This document shows positions 1 through 5,207 of a stretch of 5,455 bases of DNA, one piece after another (positions within the stretch are counted from its first letter, which is position 1; each line of letters starts with the position of its first letter). The translations under genes and the position numbers were made by a program. The notes below the pieces were generated by a model. The model saw only the letters and a list, made by a program, of their open reading frames with translations. It searched no databases and was not told the origin of the DNA. This DNA comes from RGIG3994 sp964461635 (GTDB lineage Bacteria > Bacillota > Clostridia > Oscillospirales > CAG-272): positions 1 to 5,455 of the forward strand of contig CAYWVC010000069.1 in assembly GCA_964461635.1 (NCBI GenBank). The letters run 5' to 3'.

Positions 1-1426
1 CCCCACTACCTATACCCGTCACACTGTACGGGATTGTAATGCTCGTAAGGCTTGAGCACTTGTAGAACGCCTGATCGCCAATGCTCGTCACACCGTCAGG
101 GATCGTGATGCTTTCAAGGCTTGAGCAACCCGAGAACGCCCTCTCGTCTATGCTTGTCACGCCGTCAGGGATATTGATGCTCGTAAGGCTTGAGCAATCT
201 TTGAACACATATTCTCCTATGCTCGTCATGCCGTTACCGATCGTAACGTTCGTAAGGCTTGAGCAACCGGAGAACGCAGCCCAACCTATGCTCGTCACGC
301 TGTTCGGAATCGTGATGCTCGTGAGGTTTGTGCAACCGGAGAACGCCCGATTGCCTATGCTCGTCACGCTGTCTGGAATTGTTACGCTCGTGAGGCCTGT
401 GCAATTGTAGAACGCATCATAGCCTATGCTCGTCACACTGTCTGGGAGCGTGATACTCGTAAGGCTTGTGCAATGGTAGAACGCATTATCGCCTATACTC
501 GTCACACTGTCCGGTATCGTGATGCTCATAAGGCTTGTGCAATCGCAAAACGTATTCCAACCTATGCTTGTCACACTGTCCGGGATCACGGCGGTTTCAA
601 TGCCGGCGGGAACTGCAATTATTTGGGTAACAAGCTTGTCGTACAGTATTCCGTCGATCGAACAATATTTTTGACTGTTTTCGGACACCGTAATGCTTGT
701 GAGGTTGGGACAGTTTCGGAACGTGTCAGAGGTTATATTCGTTACGCTGTCGGGGAGAGTGACGTTGCCCGACAAACCCTCCGGCACGGCAACGATTTCC
801 GTAGCATCCCCATTGTAAAGCACTCCGCCGAATGAAAAATAGTCGGTGTTTCCGCCGGATACCGTAATGCTTTGCAAATCCGGGCAACCGACAAATGCAT
901 CCGGCGATATTTCCGTTACGTTATTGCCCGGTATCGTAATGCTTGTGATACCTTTACAATCGGCAAATGCCCGGGCTTCTATGCCCGTGACCGGAACGGA
1001 GTCTACATCAAGCAAAGGATTTGATAACGCATCCGGTATAACTATATTGGTATCTTTGCAAGAGCCAATGCCGCGCACGACATACCTCAGCGGATTCGTT
1101 AATTTTAAGAAAGACAGTGACTCGCTGGGGGTCAGCGTCTGATTACAGTACCGGCAGACGTAGTTGACGTAATCGTGATTTAGCGTTGCCGTTTCACGGG
1201 TCTCATAGTATTTGCAGTTTTGGCAGCTTCGCCTTTCCTTGCCCGGCTCGGTGCAGCTCGGCGCTTTTGTCCGGGTCCAATCACTCATCACGTGACCGTT
1301 TTCGGCACACACGCCGTCGGTTTCGACGGGTTTAACCGGGGAATAGTATCCGTCGGTGCATCCCGCAAGCGGTATCAATATCACTTGAACGAGCAGCGCG
1401 ATGACAGCGATCTTTAAAAATTTCAT
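1..1426 (-). CDS. BspA-type leucine-rich-repeat surface lipoprotein, 3' end cut by window
   Basis: Reading leftward from ATG at 1426, the frame stays open for 475 codons to the window edge, so the C-terminus is missing. A strong Shine-Dalgarno (AAGGAGG, 1439-1433) sits 6 nt before the ATG. Residues 1-22 form a lipoprotein signal peptide: basic MKFLK, a hydrophobic stretch, then lipobox L20-A-G-C23, so the mature protein should be lipid-anchored outside the cell. Residues 40-94 are cysteine-rich (C40, C58, C68xxC71, C91xxC94, with H45 and H84), like the metal-ribbon-like modules seen in clostridial surface proteins; metal binding is inferred. From about residue 149 come LRR_5/BspA repeats of the type AFxxCxxLxSITIP. 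Two long variant units (about 174-231 and 232-287) carry a G-[VI]-L-Y core, and eight regular 23-residue units fill 288-471. Known family members are implicated in adhesion and host or matrix binding; the ligand here cannot be told. It is divergent from the XRE gene. Confidence 0.93.
   Translation of the reverse strand, partial: MKFLKIAVIALLVQVILIPLAGCTDGYYSPVKPVETDGVCAENGHVMSDWTRTKAPSCTEPGKERRSCQNCKYYETRETATLNHDYVNYVCRYCNQTLTPSESLSFLKLTNPLRYVVRGIGSCKDTNIVIPDALSNPLLDVDSVPVTGIEARAFADCKGITSITIPGNNVTEISPDAFVGCPDLQSITVSGGNTDYFSFGGVLYNGDATEIVAVPEGLSGNVTLPDSVTNITSDTFRNCPNLTSITVSENSQKYCSIDGILYDKLVTQIIAVPAGIETAVIPDSVTSIGWNTFCDCTSLMSITIPDSVTSIGDNAFYHCTSLTSITLPDSVTSIGYDAFYNCTGLTSVTIPDSVTSIGNRAFSGCTNLTSITIPNSVTSIGWAAFSGCSSLTNVTIGNGMTSIGEYVFKDCSSLTSINIPDGVTSIDERAFSGCSSLESITIPDGVTSIGDQAFYKCSSLTSITIPYSVTGIGSG
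14..565 (-). repeat. Eight in-frame 69-bp tandem repeats encoding 23-residue LRR units
   Basis: Eight consecutive units of exactly 69 bp, with a ninth entering at 1-13, encode residues 288-471 of the lipoprotein. Each unit follows IGxxAFxxCxxL, then TSITIPDSVTS or a close variant. The bases coding for the IPDSVTSIG stretch are nearly identical between units, while the positions after IG and around the cysteine vary (WNTF, DNAF, YDAF, NRAF, WAAF, EYVF, ERAF, DQAF). Unit length never changes, so selection keeps the frame. Such arrays can gain or lose units by recombination or slippage. This is a coding repeat, not a CRISPR array: there are no spacers. Confidence 0.93.
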
Positions 1427-1452
1427 ATTTCTCCTCCTTTACATTGACAGCA

Positions 1453-1475
1453 TTATTCCGACACAGGCGGAATAA
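1453..1475 (-). promoter_or_regulatory. Hairpin in the 5' leader of the lipoprotein mRNA
   Basis: A perfect inverted repeat has arms TTATTCCG (1453-1460) and CGGAATAA (1468-1475) separated by 7 nt. It lies between the predicted transcription start (near 1486) and the Shine-Dalgarno (1439-1433), so it would fold in the roughly 60-nt leader. It could stabilise the mRNA, affect ribosome access, or act as a second protein-binding palindrome at the DNA level. The repeat is seen directly; the function is inferred. Confidence 0.5.
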
Positions 1476-1492
1476 ACTATCATATCCGTTTT

Positions 1493-1521
1493 ATTATAGA
1501 ACACAAGTGTTCTAAAAGCAA
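1493..1521 (-). promoter_or_regulatory. Sigma-A-type promoter of the LRR lipoprotein gene
   Basis: On the minus strand a -35 TTGCTT (1521-1516) is followed by exactly 17 bp and a consensus -10 TATAAT (1498-1493). Transcription would start near 1486, leaving a leader of about 60 nt before the ATG at 1426. The spacer is occupied by a perfect palindrome, which suggests repressor control. Confidence 0.75.
1497..1514. promoter_or_regulatory. Palindromic operator candidate between divergent genes
   Basis: TAGAACAC-AA-GTGTTCTA is a perfect inverted repeat with 8-bp arms and a 2-bp centre. It fills almost the whole -35/-10 spacer of the minus-strand lipoprotein promoter and overlaps two bases of its -10. 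A protein bound there should block RNA polymerase. The adjacent divergent XRE/Cro-type gene is the obvious candidate binder, as such regulators typically bind short palindromes next to their own gene. The palindrome is seen directly; the pairing with the regulator is inference. Confidence 0.65.
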
Positions 1522-1539
1522 TAGAATTCTTTTGTACTG

Positions 1540-1548
1540 TGGTAAAAT
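1540..1548 (+). promoter_or_regulatory. Possible extended -10 promoter of the XRE gene
   Basis: TGG-TAAAAT matches the extended -10 form (TGn followed by a five-of-six -10 hexamer). No good -35 is seen 16-18 bp upstream, which extended -10 promoters can tolerate. Transcription would start near 1555, giving a short leader that still includes the Shine-Dalgarno at 1567-1574. The palindrome at 1497-1514 would then centre near -50. Confidence 0.4.
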
Positions 1549-1566
1549 CGGCGTAATGCACAATTC

Positions 1567-1574
1567 GGAGGGGG
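1567..1574 (+). promoter_or_regulatory. Shine-Dalgarno that fixes the GTG start of the XRE gene
   Basis: GGAGGGGG ends 8 nt before the in-frame GTG at 1583. The upstream in-frame ATGs at 1532 and 1556 lack such a site. The first also falls inside the predicted promoter, so GTG at 1583 is the better start. Confidence 0.75.
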
Positions 1575-1582
1575 TAACGGCT

Positions 1583-1846
1583 GTGAATTATTATCAAAGG
1601 ATTAAGGATCTTCGAGAGGATAATAACTTGTCACAAGAGGAGGTGGCGCAAGCCCTCGGTATAAAGCAAACGCAGTATTCGCGTTACGAGCTTGGGAAAA
1701 ACGCTATGCATATCTCGCGATATATAGACCTTGCGCGCTATTACAACGTGTCACTGGATTATCTGACGGGGTTGATCGACGTTCCGCGGACGATTGACGG
1801 CAAGCCGTACAAGATTCATCCCCCCAAGCACAAAATTTCCCGATAA
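1583..1846 (+). CDS. Small XRE/Cro-family helix-turn-helix regulator
   Basis: An 87-residue protein starting at GTG 1583, chosen because of the Shine-Dalgarno at 1567-1574. Residues 5-62 form a single HTH_3 (XRE/Cro) domain. RIKDLREDNNLSQEEVA begins helices 1 and 2, GIKQTQYSRYELGK (26-39) is the turn and recognition helix, and ARYYNVSLDYLTGL (51-64) is the closing helix typical of short clostridial XRE proteins. The remaining 20 or so residues are basic and proline-rich (PPKHK) and match no domain I know. There is no sensor or enzymatic domain, so it probably acts as a dimeric repressor. It is divergent from the LRR lipoprotein gene, with a perfect palindrome between them, and ends 3 nt before the rpmH -35. 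No terminator separates it from rpmH, so read-through into the ribosomal operon is possible. The target genes are inferred only. Confidence 0.88.
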   Translation: MNYYQRIKDLREDNNLSQEEVAQALGIKQTQYSRYELGKNAMHISRYIDLARYYNVSLDYLTGLIDVPRTIDGKPYKIHPPKHKISR

Positions 1847-1849
1847 CAC

Positions 1850-1879
1850 TTGACAAAACGGTACGGTTTCGTTTATAAT
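1850..1879 (+). promoter_or_regulatory. Strong sigma-A promoter of the rpmH operon
   Basis: A perfect -35 TTGACA (1850-1855) is followed by 18 bp and a perfect -10 TATAAT (1874-1879). Transcription should begin near 1886, giving a leader of about 70 nt before rpmH. The near-consensus boxes fit a highly expressed ribosomal-protein transcript. The -35 begins 4 nt after the last base of the XRE stop codon. Confidence 0.88.
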
Positions 1880-1955
1880 ATAGGATGTCATTGTGTAAAA
1901 GCGGAATTATCATCGGCTTCCGGCAAACAGAACACCATTTGAGGGAGGTGCAGAC

Positions 1956-2090
1956 ATGCTCAGAACTTACCAGCCTAAGAAGAGACAGAGACAGAAGGAA
2001 CACGGCTTCAGAAAAAGAATGGCTACCGCTGACGGCAGAAACGTTCTCAAGAGAAGACGCGCTAAGGGTAGAAAAAGACTCTCTTACTGA
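1956..2090 (+). CDS. rpmH: 50S ribosomal protein L34 (bL34)
   Basis: A 44-residue, extremely basic protein, the usual length of bL34. It starts MLRTYQPKKRQRQKEHGF, continues with the signature FRKRMATADGRNVL (residues 18-31), and ends RRRAKGRKRLSY. bL34 is a small protein of the large ribosomal subunit that packs against 23S rRNA. The start is fixed by a strong Shine-Dalgarno (GGAGGTG, 1944-1950) 5 nt upstream of the ATG. It has its own near-consensus promoter, and in most bacteria it is followed by rnpA, as here. A stem-loop follows the stop and may reduce read-through into rnpA, in keeping with the higher demand for L34. Confidence 0.97.
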   Translation: MLRTYQPKKRQRQKEHGFRKRMATADGRNVLKRRRAKGRKRLSY

Positions 2091-2095
2091 TCAAT

Positions 2096-2142
2096 AAATC
2101 AACGCCGCCGTATTCGTTTACACGCAACGGCGGTGTTGGTTT
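2096..2142 (+). terminator. Stem-loop after rpmH, partial terminator or processing site
   Basis: AACGCCGCCGT (2101-2111) pairs with ACGGCGGTGTT (2127-2137) with one G-U pair. The stem extends outward through 2096-2100 with 2138-2142, giving about 16 pairs around a 15-nt loop. The downstream side is GGTTTG, not a long T-run, so complete termination is unlikely. It is better read as an attenuator or mRNA 3'-end stabiliser letting some transcripts continue into rnpA. Confidence 0.55.
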
Positions 2143-2258
2143 GAGATCGCCTTTTCGCGGTATGCGGAGCGCCCCTTCCGCGACAAAACGGGGCTGATCG
2201 CAAATTTACGGTCAAAAAACAAAAAATTCAAAACACACGGAAGCACAAGATATTCATT

Positions 2259-2651
2259 ATGAAGTACACGACCATTACGGAAAATCACCTTTTTTCGAAG
2301 GCGTATGCCAAGGGCAAGCGTTGGCGCGGTCGCTTGATCGCCGTCTACCTGCTGCCCGATTACACCGCGCGTCGGCGGATGCTTGCCAACCCGCGGCGTG
2401 AATACGTCAATCGGATCGGCATTTCAACGTCCAAGAAGCTCGGGAACGCCGTCACGCGCAGCCGGGTCAGAAGGATAATCAGGGCGGGCTACGCGTCCGC
2501 CGCCGAGAGTGCCCCTATGAAAAAGGGAAACCTTATCGTTATCGCCGCGCGCGCCGCGGCAACGACTGCCAAGAGCACGGAGGTCGCCGCGGAGCTGGCG
2601 ACTGCTTTTTCCGCGCTCGGACTTTTCCTTCGCGGAGGTGTCGGGGAATGA
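2259..2651 (+). CDS. rnpA: Ribonuclease P protein component
   Basis: A 130-residue basic protein, within the usual 110-130 range. RnpA binds the catalytic RNase P RNA and the 5' leader of pre-tRNA, aiding removal of tRNA leaders in the cytoplasm. Recognisable blocks are N-terminal ENHLFSKAYAKGKRW (residues 8-22) and the core NRIGISTSKKLGNAVTRSR (51-69) followed by VRRIIR (70-75). The core is the family signature around the basic RNR helix. The middle Asn of that motif is Ser here (R67-S68-R69), a minor variation. The C-terminal third (about 95-120) is alanine-rich and poorly conserved. The Shine-Dalgarno is weak (ACGGAAG, about 15 nt upstream), but the start matches the family's N-terminus. 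The stop overlaps the yidD start as ATGA, indicating translational coupling. The RNase P RNA gene is not in the window. Confidence 0.96.
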   Translation: MKYTTITENHLFSKAYAKGKRWRGRLIAVYLLPDYTARRRMLANPRREYVNRIGISTSKKLGNAVTRSRVRRIIRAGYASAAESAPMKKGNLIVIAARAAATTAKSTEVAAELATAFSALGLFLRGGVGE

Positions 2652-2884
2652 CGAAGATCTGTATGTGGCTCATCCGCTTTTATCAACGTTTCATTTCACC
2701 ATATAAAGGGAGCCCGTGCTGTCGGTTTACACCGTCATGCTCAGCTTACGCACTTGAGGCGTTTCAGGAATGGGGCTTTTTTGCCGGTCTGGGACTCACG
2801 GTCCGCCGCATCCTCCGTTGCAATCCGTTCTGCCATGGGGGATACGATCCCGTACCGTTAAATCAGGGTCGATGGCCGCGTTAA
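2648..2884 (+). CDS. yidD: Membrane protein insertion efficiency factor YidD
   Basis: A 78-residue protein of typical YidD length. The family signature is clear: WLIRFYQRFISPYKG near the N-terminus (7-21), CCRFTPSCSAYALEAF (24-39), and LRCNPFCHGGYDPVP (56-70). Six cysteines are present (C5, C24, C25, C31, C58, C62); C31 and C58 sit at conserved family positions. The amphipathic N-terminal helix is thought to associate with the inner face of the membrane, where YidD assists YidC- and Sec-dependent insertion. Its mechanism remains poorly defined. It overlaps rnpA by 4 nt (ATGA) and has a strong Shine-Dalgarno (GGAGGTG, 2634-2640) inside rnpA, 7 nt before its ATG. yidC follows after about 100 nt. 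Confidence 0.95.
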   Translation: MTKICMWLIRFYQRFISPYKGSPCCRFTPSCSAYALEAFQEWGFFAGLGLTVRRILRCNPFCHGGYDPVPLNQGRWPR

Positions 2885-2954
2885 AAACTAAAACGGGCGG
2901 TGAATCGGGAAACGTTGCCACTGTCTTTCGGACTTTGACGGAAACCAAATAATC

Positions 2955-2976
2955 GAGAGGATACCGCTTTGCGGTA
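2955..2976 (+). promoter_or_regulatory. Shine-Dalgarno separated from the yidC start by a small hairpin
   Basis: The best purine-rich site before yidC is GAGAGG (2955-2960), 25 nt upstream of the ATG and so too far by linear distance. Between them is a perfect hairpin TACCGC-TTT-GCGGTA (2962-2976). If it folds, the effective spacing drops to about 10 nt, a normal distance. The hairpin is seen directly; its role in translation is inferred. Confidence 0.45.
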
Positions 2977-2985
2977 ACGAAAAAT

Positions 2986-4152
2986 ATGCTGAATCAGATA
3001 CTGGACCCAATCTATAAGGGAATAGGACTCTTTCTTGCGTGGATGGACGGCTGGGCGGGCAACTACCTGTTCGTTCTGCTTATCTTTGCCGTCGTGATCG
3101 AGCTTGCGATGCTCCCGCTCGGGATCAAGCAGCAGAAGAATTCGATCAAGCAGGCGCGCCTTCGCCCGAAGGAGATGGCGATACGTAAGAAGTACGCCGG
3201 GCGCACCGATGCCGTCACGCAACAGAAGATGACGGCGGAGATACAGGAGCTCTATCAGCGGGAAAACTTCAATCAGTTTGCCGGCTGTCTTCCGATGCTC
3301 ATACAGCTCCCGGTCATCCTTATCCTTTACCAAGTGGTCATATACCCGCTTGAATACGTCGTTCAGCTTGCCCCGAGCACGATCACGGGGCTGAAGAACA
3401 TCTTCGCCGCCGAGCTTTCGGGGGCGCAGACCGGATCGATCAAGCTCATCTCGCTCGTGACCGAGAAATACGCCTCCGCGGGGATAGACTTCTTCGCTCA
3501 GCGCGGACTCGGTGCCGCGGAGATGGCGGATCTTCAGGCTAACATCGCGCGCTTCCCGGATTTCAACATCTTCGGTATAAACCTCGGTGAAACGCCGGGA
3601 TTCCGTTGGGAGATCCTTTTGCTCGTGCCGATCCTGACCGGAGTTATTCAGTTCCTTACTATGCGTCTGTCAAGGAAGTTCACCTATCAGCCCGCCGTCG
3701 CGGGGGACAAGCAGACCGGCTGCTCCAACTGGATGATGGATATCACCATGCCGCTGTTCTCGGTCTACATCGCGTTCAAGGTTCCCGCCGCCATCGGCAT
3801 CTACTGGGTATTCAAGAACATCATCGGCACGCTCAAGCAGTTTATTCTGCACAAGGCAATGCCGCTCCCCGTCTGTACCGAAGAGGATATCAAGGCAGCC
3901 GAGCGTGAGCTGAAGGGCAAGGCACCCGCGCAGGCGGACCGTGAGATTGAGGCTAAGCCCGACGGTTACCGCCGCCATCACGAGGAGGACGACGACGACG
4001 AGCCCTACCCGACCTTCGTCGGTGTGAAGGGCGGCAGATACGACGACGTTCCGGGTGACAGACCCGACGACGAGCCGACCGAGGCGGAGAAAGAGCAAAA
4101 TATCCTTAAGGATAAAATAGACGAGGCTCCGATGAAGGACGACGAAAAGTAA
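2986..4152 (+). CDS. yidC: YidC/Oxa1/SpoIIIJ-family membrane protein insertase
   Basis: A 388-residue integral membrane protein that inserts and folds proteins in the cytoplasmic membrane, alone or with Sec. Predicted segments are TM1 about 26-45, the cytoplasmic basic hairpin 48-95 (IKQQKNSIKQARLRPKEMAIRKK region), TM2 about 100-126 starting with the signature FAGCLPMLIQLPV, an external insertion 127-205, TM3 about 208-228, and two closely spaced segments about 249-285 containing MPLFSVYIAFKVPAAIGIYW. There is no signal-peptide lipobox, unlike SpoIIIJ. Two oddities stand out. Residue 39 (ELAMLPL) is Glu where the family normally has the groove Arg or Lys. The tail 291-388 carries about 31 acidic against 16 basic residues, including EEDDDDE at 333-339. 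Position after yidD and before jag is the conserved arrangement. The 66-nt gap to jag shows no clear terminator. Confidence 0.95.
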   Translation: MLNQILDPIYKGIGLFLAWMDGWAGNYLFVLLIFAVVIELAMLPLGIKQQKNSIKQARLRPKEMAIRKKYAGRTDAVTQQKMTAEIQELYQRENFNQFAGCLPMLIQLPVILILYQVVIYPLEYVVQLAPSTITGLKNIFAAELSGAQTGSIKLISLVTEKYASAGIDFFAQRGLGAAEMADLQANIARFPDFNIFGINLGETPGFRWEILLLVPILTGVIQFLTMRLSRKFTYQPAVAGDKQTGCSNWMMDITMPLFSVYIAFKVPAAIGIYWVFKNIIGTLKQFILHKAMPLPVCTEEDIKAAERELKGKAPAQADREIEAKPDGYRRHHEEDDDDEPYPTFVGVKGGRYDDVPGDRPDDEPTEAEKEQNILKDKIDEAPMKDDEK

Positions 4153-4218
4153 AGTCTTTGCTGCGAGCGAGAACGGACGCCGCAAAAATTCTATTGAGAG
4201 ATTTTTGGAGATATAGCA

Positions 4219-4887
4219 GTGAAAAAGGAAATTACTGTAAGTGCAAAAACTATCGCAGACGCGGTTGCACGTGCGGTCGAGGAGCTTGGAGCTCCCTCAG
4301 CCGACGCCATTGAATATACGGTAGTCACAGAGCCCAAGAAGGGCGGGATCTTCGGGATCGGAGCGGTCCAGGCGAAGATCAGCGCGACCTACACCCTCGG
4401 CGGTGAGTATACCGCGCTTGAGTTCATAAAGAATCTGCTTGCCGATATGGAGATAGAGGCGGACGTCTCGCTCTCCGACGGCGATAACGACGATAAGCTG
4501 ATCACGGTAAACGGCGGTGGCGCCAGCCTGCTGATCGGACATCACGGCGATACGCTTGATTCGCTCCAATACCTTGCCAACCTTGCCGCCAACCGACGCG
4601 ACGCAAACGGCGTTAAGCCGAAGTTCGTCCGTATATCCCTTGACGTTGAGGGCTATCGTGCAAAGCGCGAGGAGACCCTGCGCCAGCTTGCAAGAAAAAT
4701 GGCGGATAAGGTCCTTCGCTATAAAAAGAGCGTTATGCTTGAGCCGATGACCGCCTACGAGCGCCGTATCATCCACTCCGAGGTGCAGAAGATCGACGGC
4801 GTCGCCACCAATTCCATCGGTAGCGAAAGTAACCGTAAGATAGTTATGTACCTTGACGACGGCAGCCGTAAGAAAAAGGATCAGTAA
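4219..4887 (+). CDS. jag: Jag/KhpB RNA-binding protein (Jag_N, KH and R3H domains)
   Basis: A 222-residue protein with a GTG start, fixed by GGAG (4207-4210) 8 nt upstream. Domains in order: Jag_N, about 1-52, ending in the characteristic GGIFGIGAVQAKI; a linker; a KH domain about 92-142 with the GxxG loop as G107-H108-H109-G110 followed by DTLDSLQYL; and an R3H domain about 150-215 with R182xxxH186 and the closing TNSIGSESNRKIVM block. The family binds single-stranded RNA. In streptococci KhpB works with KhpA and affects cell elongation and division. The older name SpoIIIJ-associated comes from its place next to the insertase gene, as here. The C-terminus is basic (RKKKDQ). This is the last recognisable gene in the window. 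Confidence 0.96.
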   Translation: MKKEITVSAKTIADAVARAVEELGAPSADAIEYTVVTEPKKGGIFGIGAVQAKISATYTLGGEYTALEFIKNLLADMEIEADVSLSDGDNDDKLITVNGGGASLLIGHHGDTLDSLQYLANLAANRRDANGVKPKFVRISLDVEGYRAKREETLRQLARKMADKVLRYKKSVMLEPMTAYERRIIHSEVQKIDGVATNSIGSESNRKIVMYLDDGSRKKKDQ

Positions 4888-4905
4888 GGTTGTTTTTGAA
4901 AAATA

Positions 4906-5029
4906 ACGGGAGACGTGGGGGAACCTTCTTAAAAGAAGGTTCCCCCACACCCCTTCGAAGAATTTAAACCGTTTTTGCTAAGGGTGACGCTCACCGCGCC
5001 GCTTGGTCGTTGTCACCAACTCCCCACGC
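4906..5029. repeat. Structured intergenic repeat, copy 1
   Basis: A 124-bp unit about 90% identical to copy 2. It opens with a 16-bp perfect stem (4915-4930 with 4933-4948, two-base AA gap), starting 27 nt after the jag stop. A smaller stem GGTGA-CGC-TCACC follows, then TTGGT (5003-5007) with ACCAA (5015-5019). The opening CGTGGGG (4914-4920) can alternatively pair with the closing CCCCACG (5022-5028), so the unit has inverted ends. No T-run follows the main stem, so it is not a standard intrinsic terminator, though it may protect or end the jag mRNA. The layout resembles dispersed palindromic elements or non-autonomous mobile repeats; no transposase is present. Confidence 0.85.
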
Positions 5030-5074
5030 GGACGGCATTGATTGCATAAAGGCGAAGTTAATAACGGGGGAATG

Positions 5075-5200
5075 ACGGGAGACGTGGGGAAACCTTCTTA
5101 GAAGAAGGTTTCCCCACACCCCTTCGAAGAATTTTGAACCCATTTTTGCTAAAGGTGAGGCGCACCGCGCCGCTTGGTTGTTGTCGCCAACTCCCCACGC
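5075..5200. repeat. Structured intergenic repeat, copy 2
   Basis: A 126-bp direct repeat of copy 1, differing by about ten substitutions and two single-base indels. The main stem (5084-5099 with 5102-5117, gap AG) is again a perfect 16 bp. The change G4921 to A5090 is matched by C4942 to T5111, a compensatory pair. The TTGGT stem keeps pairing through a T-G pair (5174-5178 with 5186-5190, GCCAA). The inverted ends also persist (CGTGGGGA 5083-5090, TCCCCACG 5192-5199). It is preceded by a second partial run of the ataacggg start found before copy 1. Confidence 0.85.
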
Positions 5201-5207
5201 TGGCAGG

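Noticed and set aside
14..565. CRISPR-like regular repeats
   Set aside because: Units are contiguous 69-bp in-frame coding repeats with no spacers, and the translation is a clear LRR series.
81..1417. Several plus-strand open frames (81-410, 473-835, 846-1142, 1220-1417)
   Set aside because: They lie opposite the continuous minus-strand lipoprotein frame and owe their openness to the LRR repeat composition. They have no proper ribosome sites or family resemblance.
1499..1513. LexA (SOS) box in the divergent promoter
   Set aside because: The Gram-positive box is GAAC-N4-GTTC; here the two half-sites are separated by six bases, so the match is not canonical.
1532..1582. Longer XRE protein starting at ATG 1532 or 1556
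   Set aside because: Neither start has a ribosome site, the first overlaps the likely promoter, and the family N-terminus begins at the GTG at 1583.
1427..1955. Replication origin next to rpmH
   Set aside because: No DnaA boxes (TTATCCACA or close forms) and no AT-rich unwinding region were found, and dnaA is absent.
3670..4185. Minus-strand open frames opposite yidC and jag (3670-4185 and 4297-4950)
   Set aside because: They are shadows of well-recognised plus-strand genes with no family resemblance. The second begins inside the repeat hairpin.
4915..4948. Ordinary intrinsic terminator of jag
   Set aside because: The stem is very strong but followed by ACACCCC with no T-run, and it belongs to a duplicated element. 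A role in 3'-end protection remains possible.
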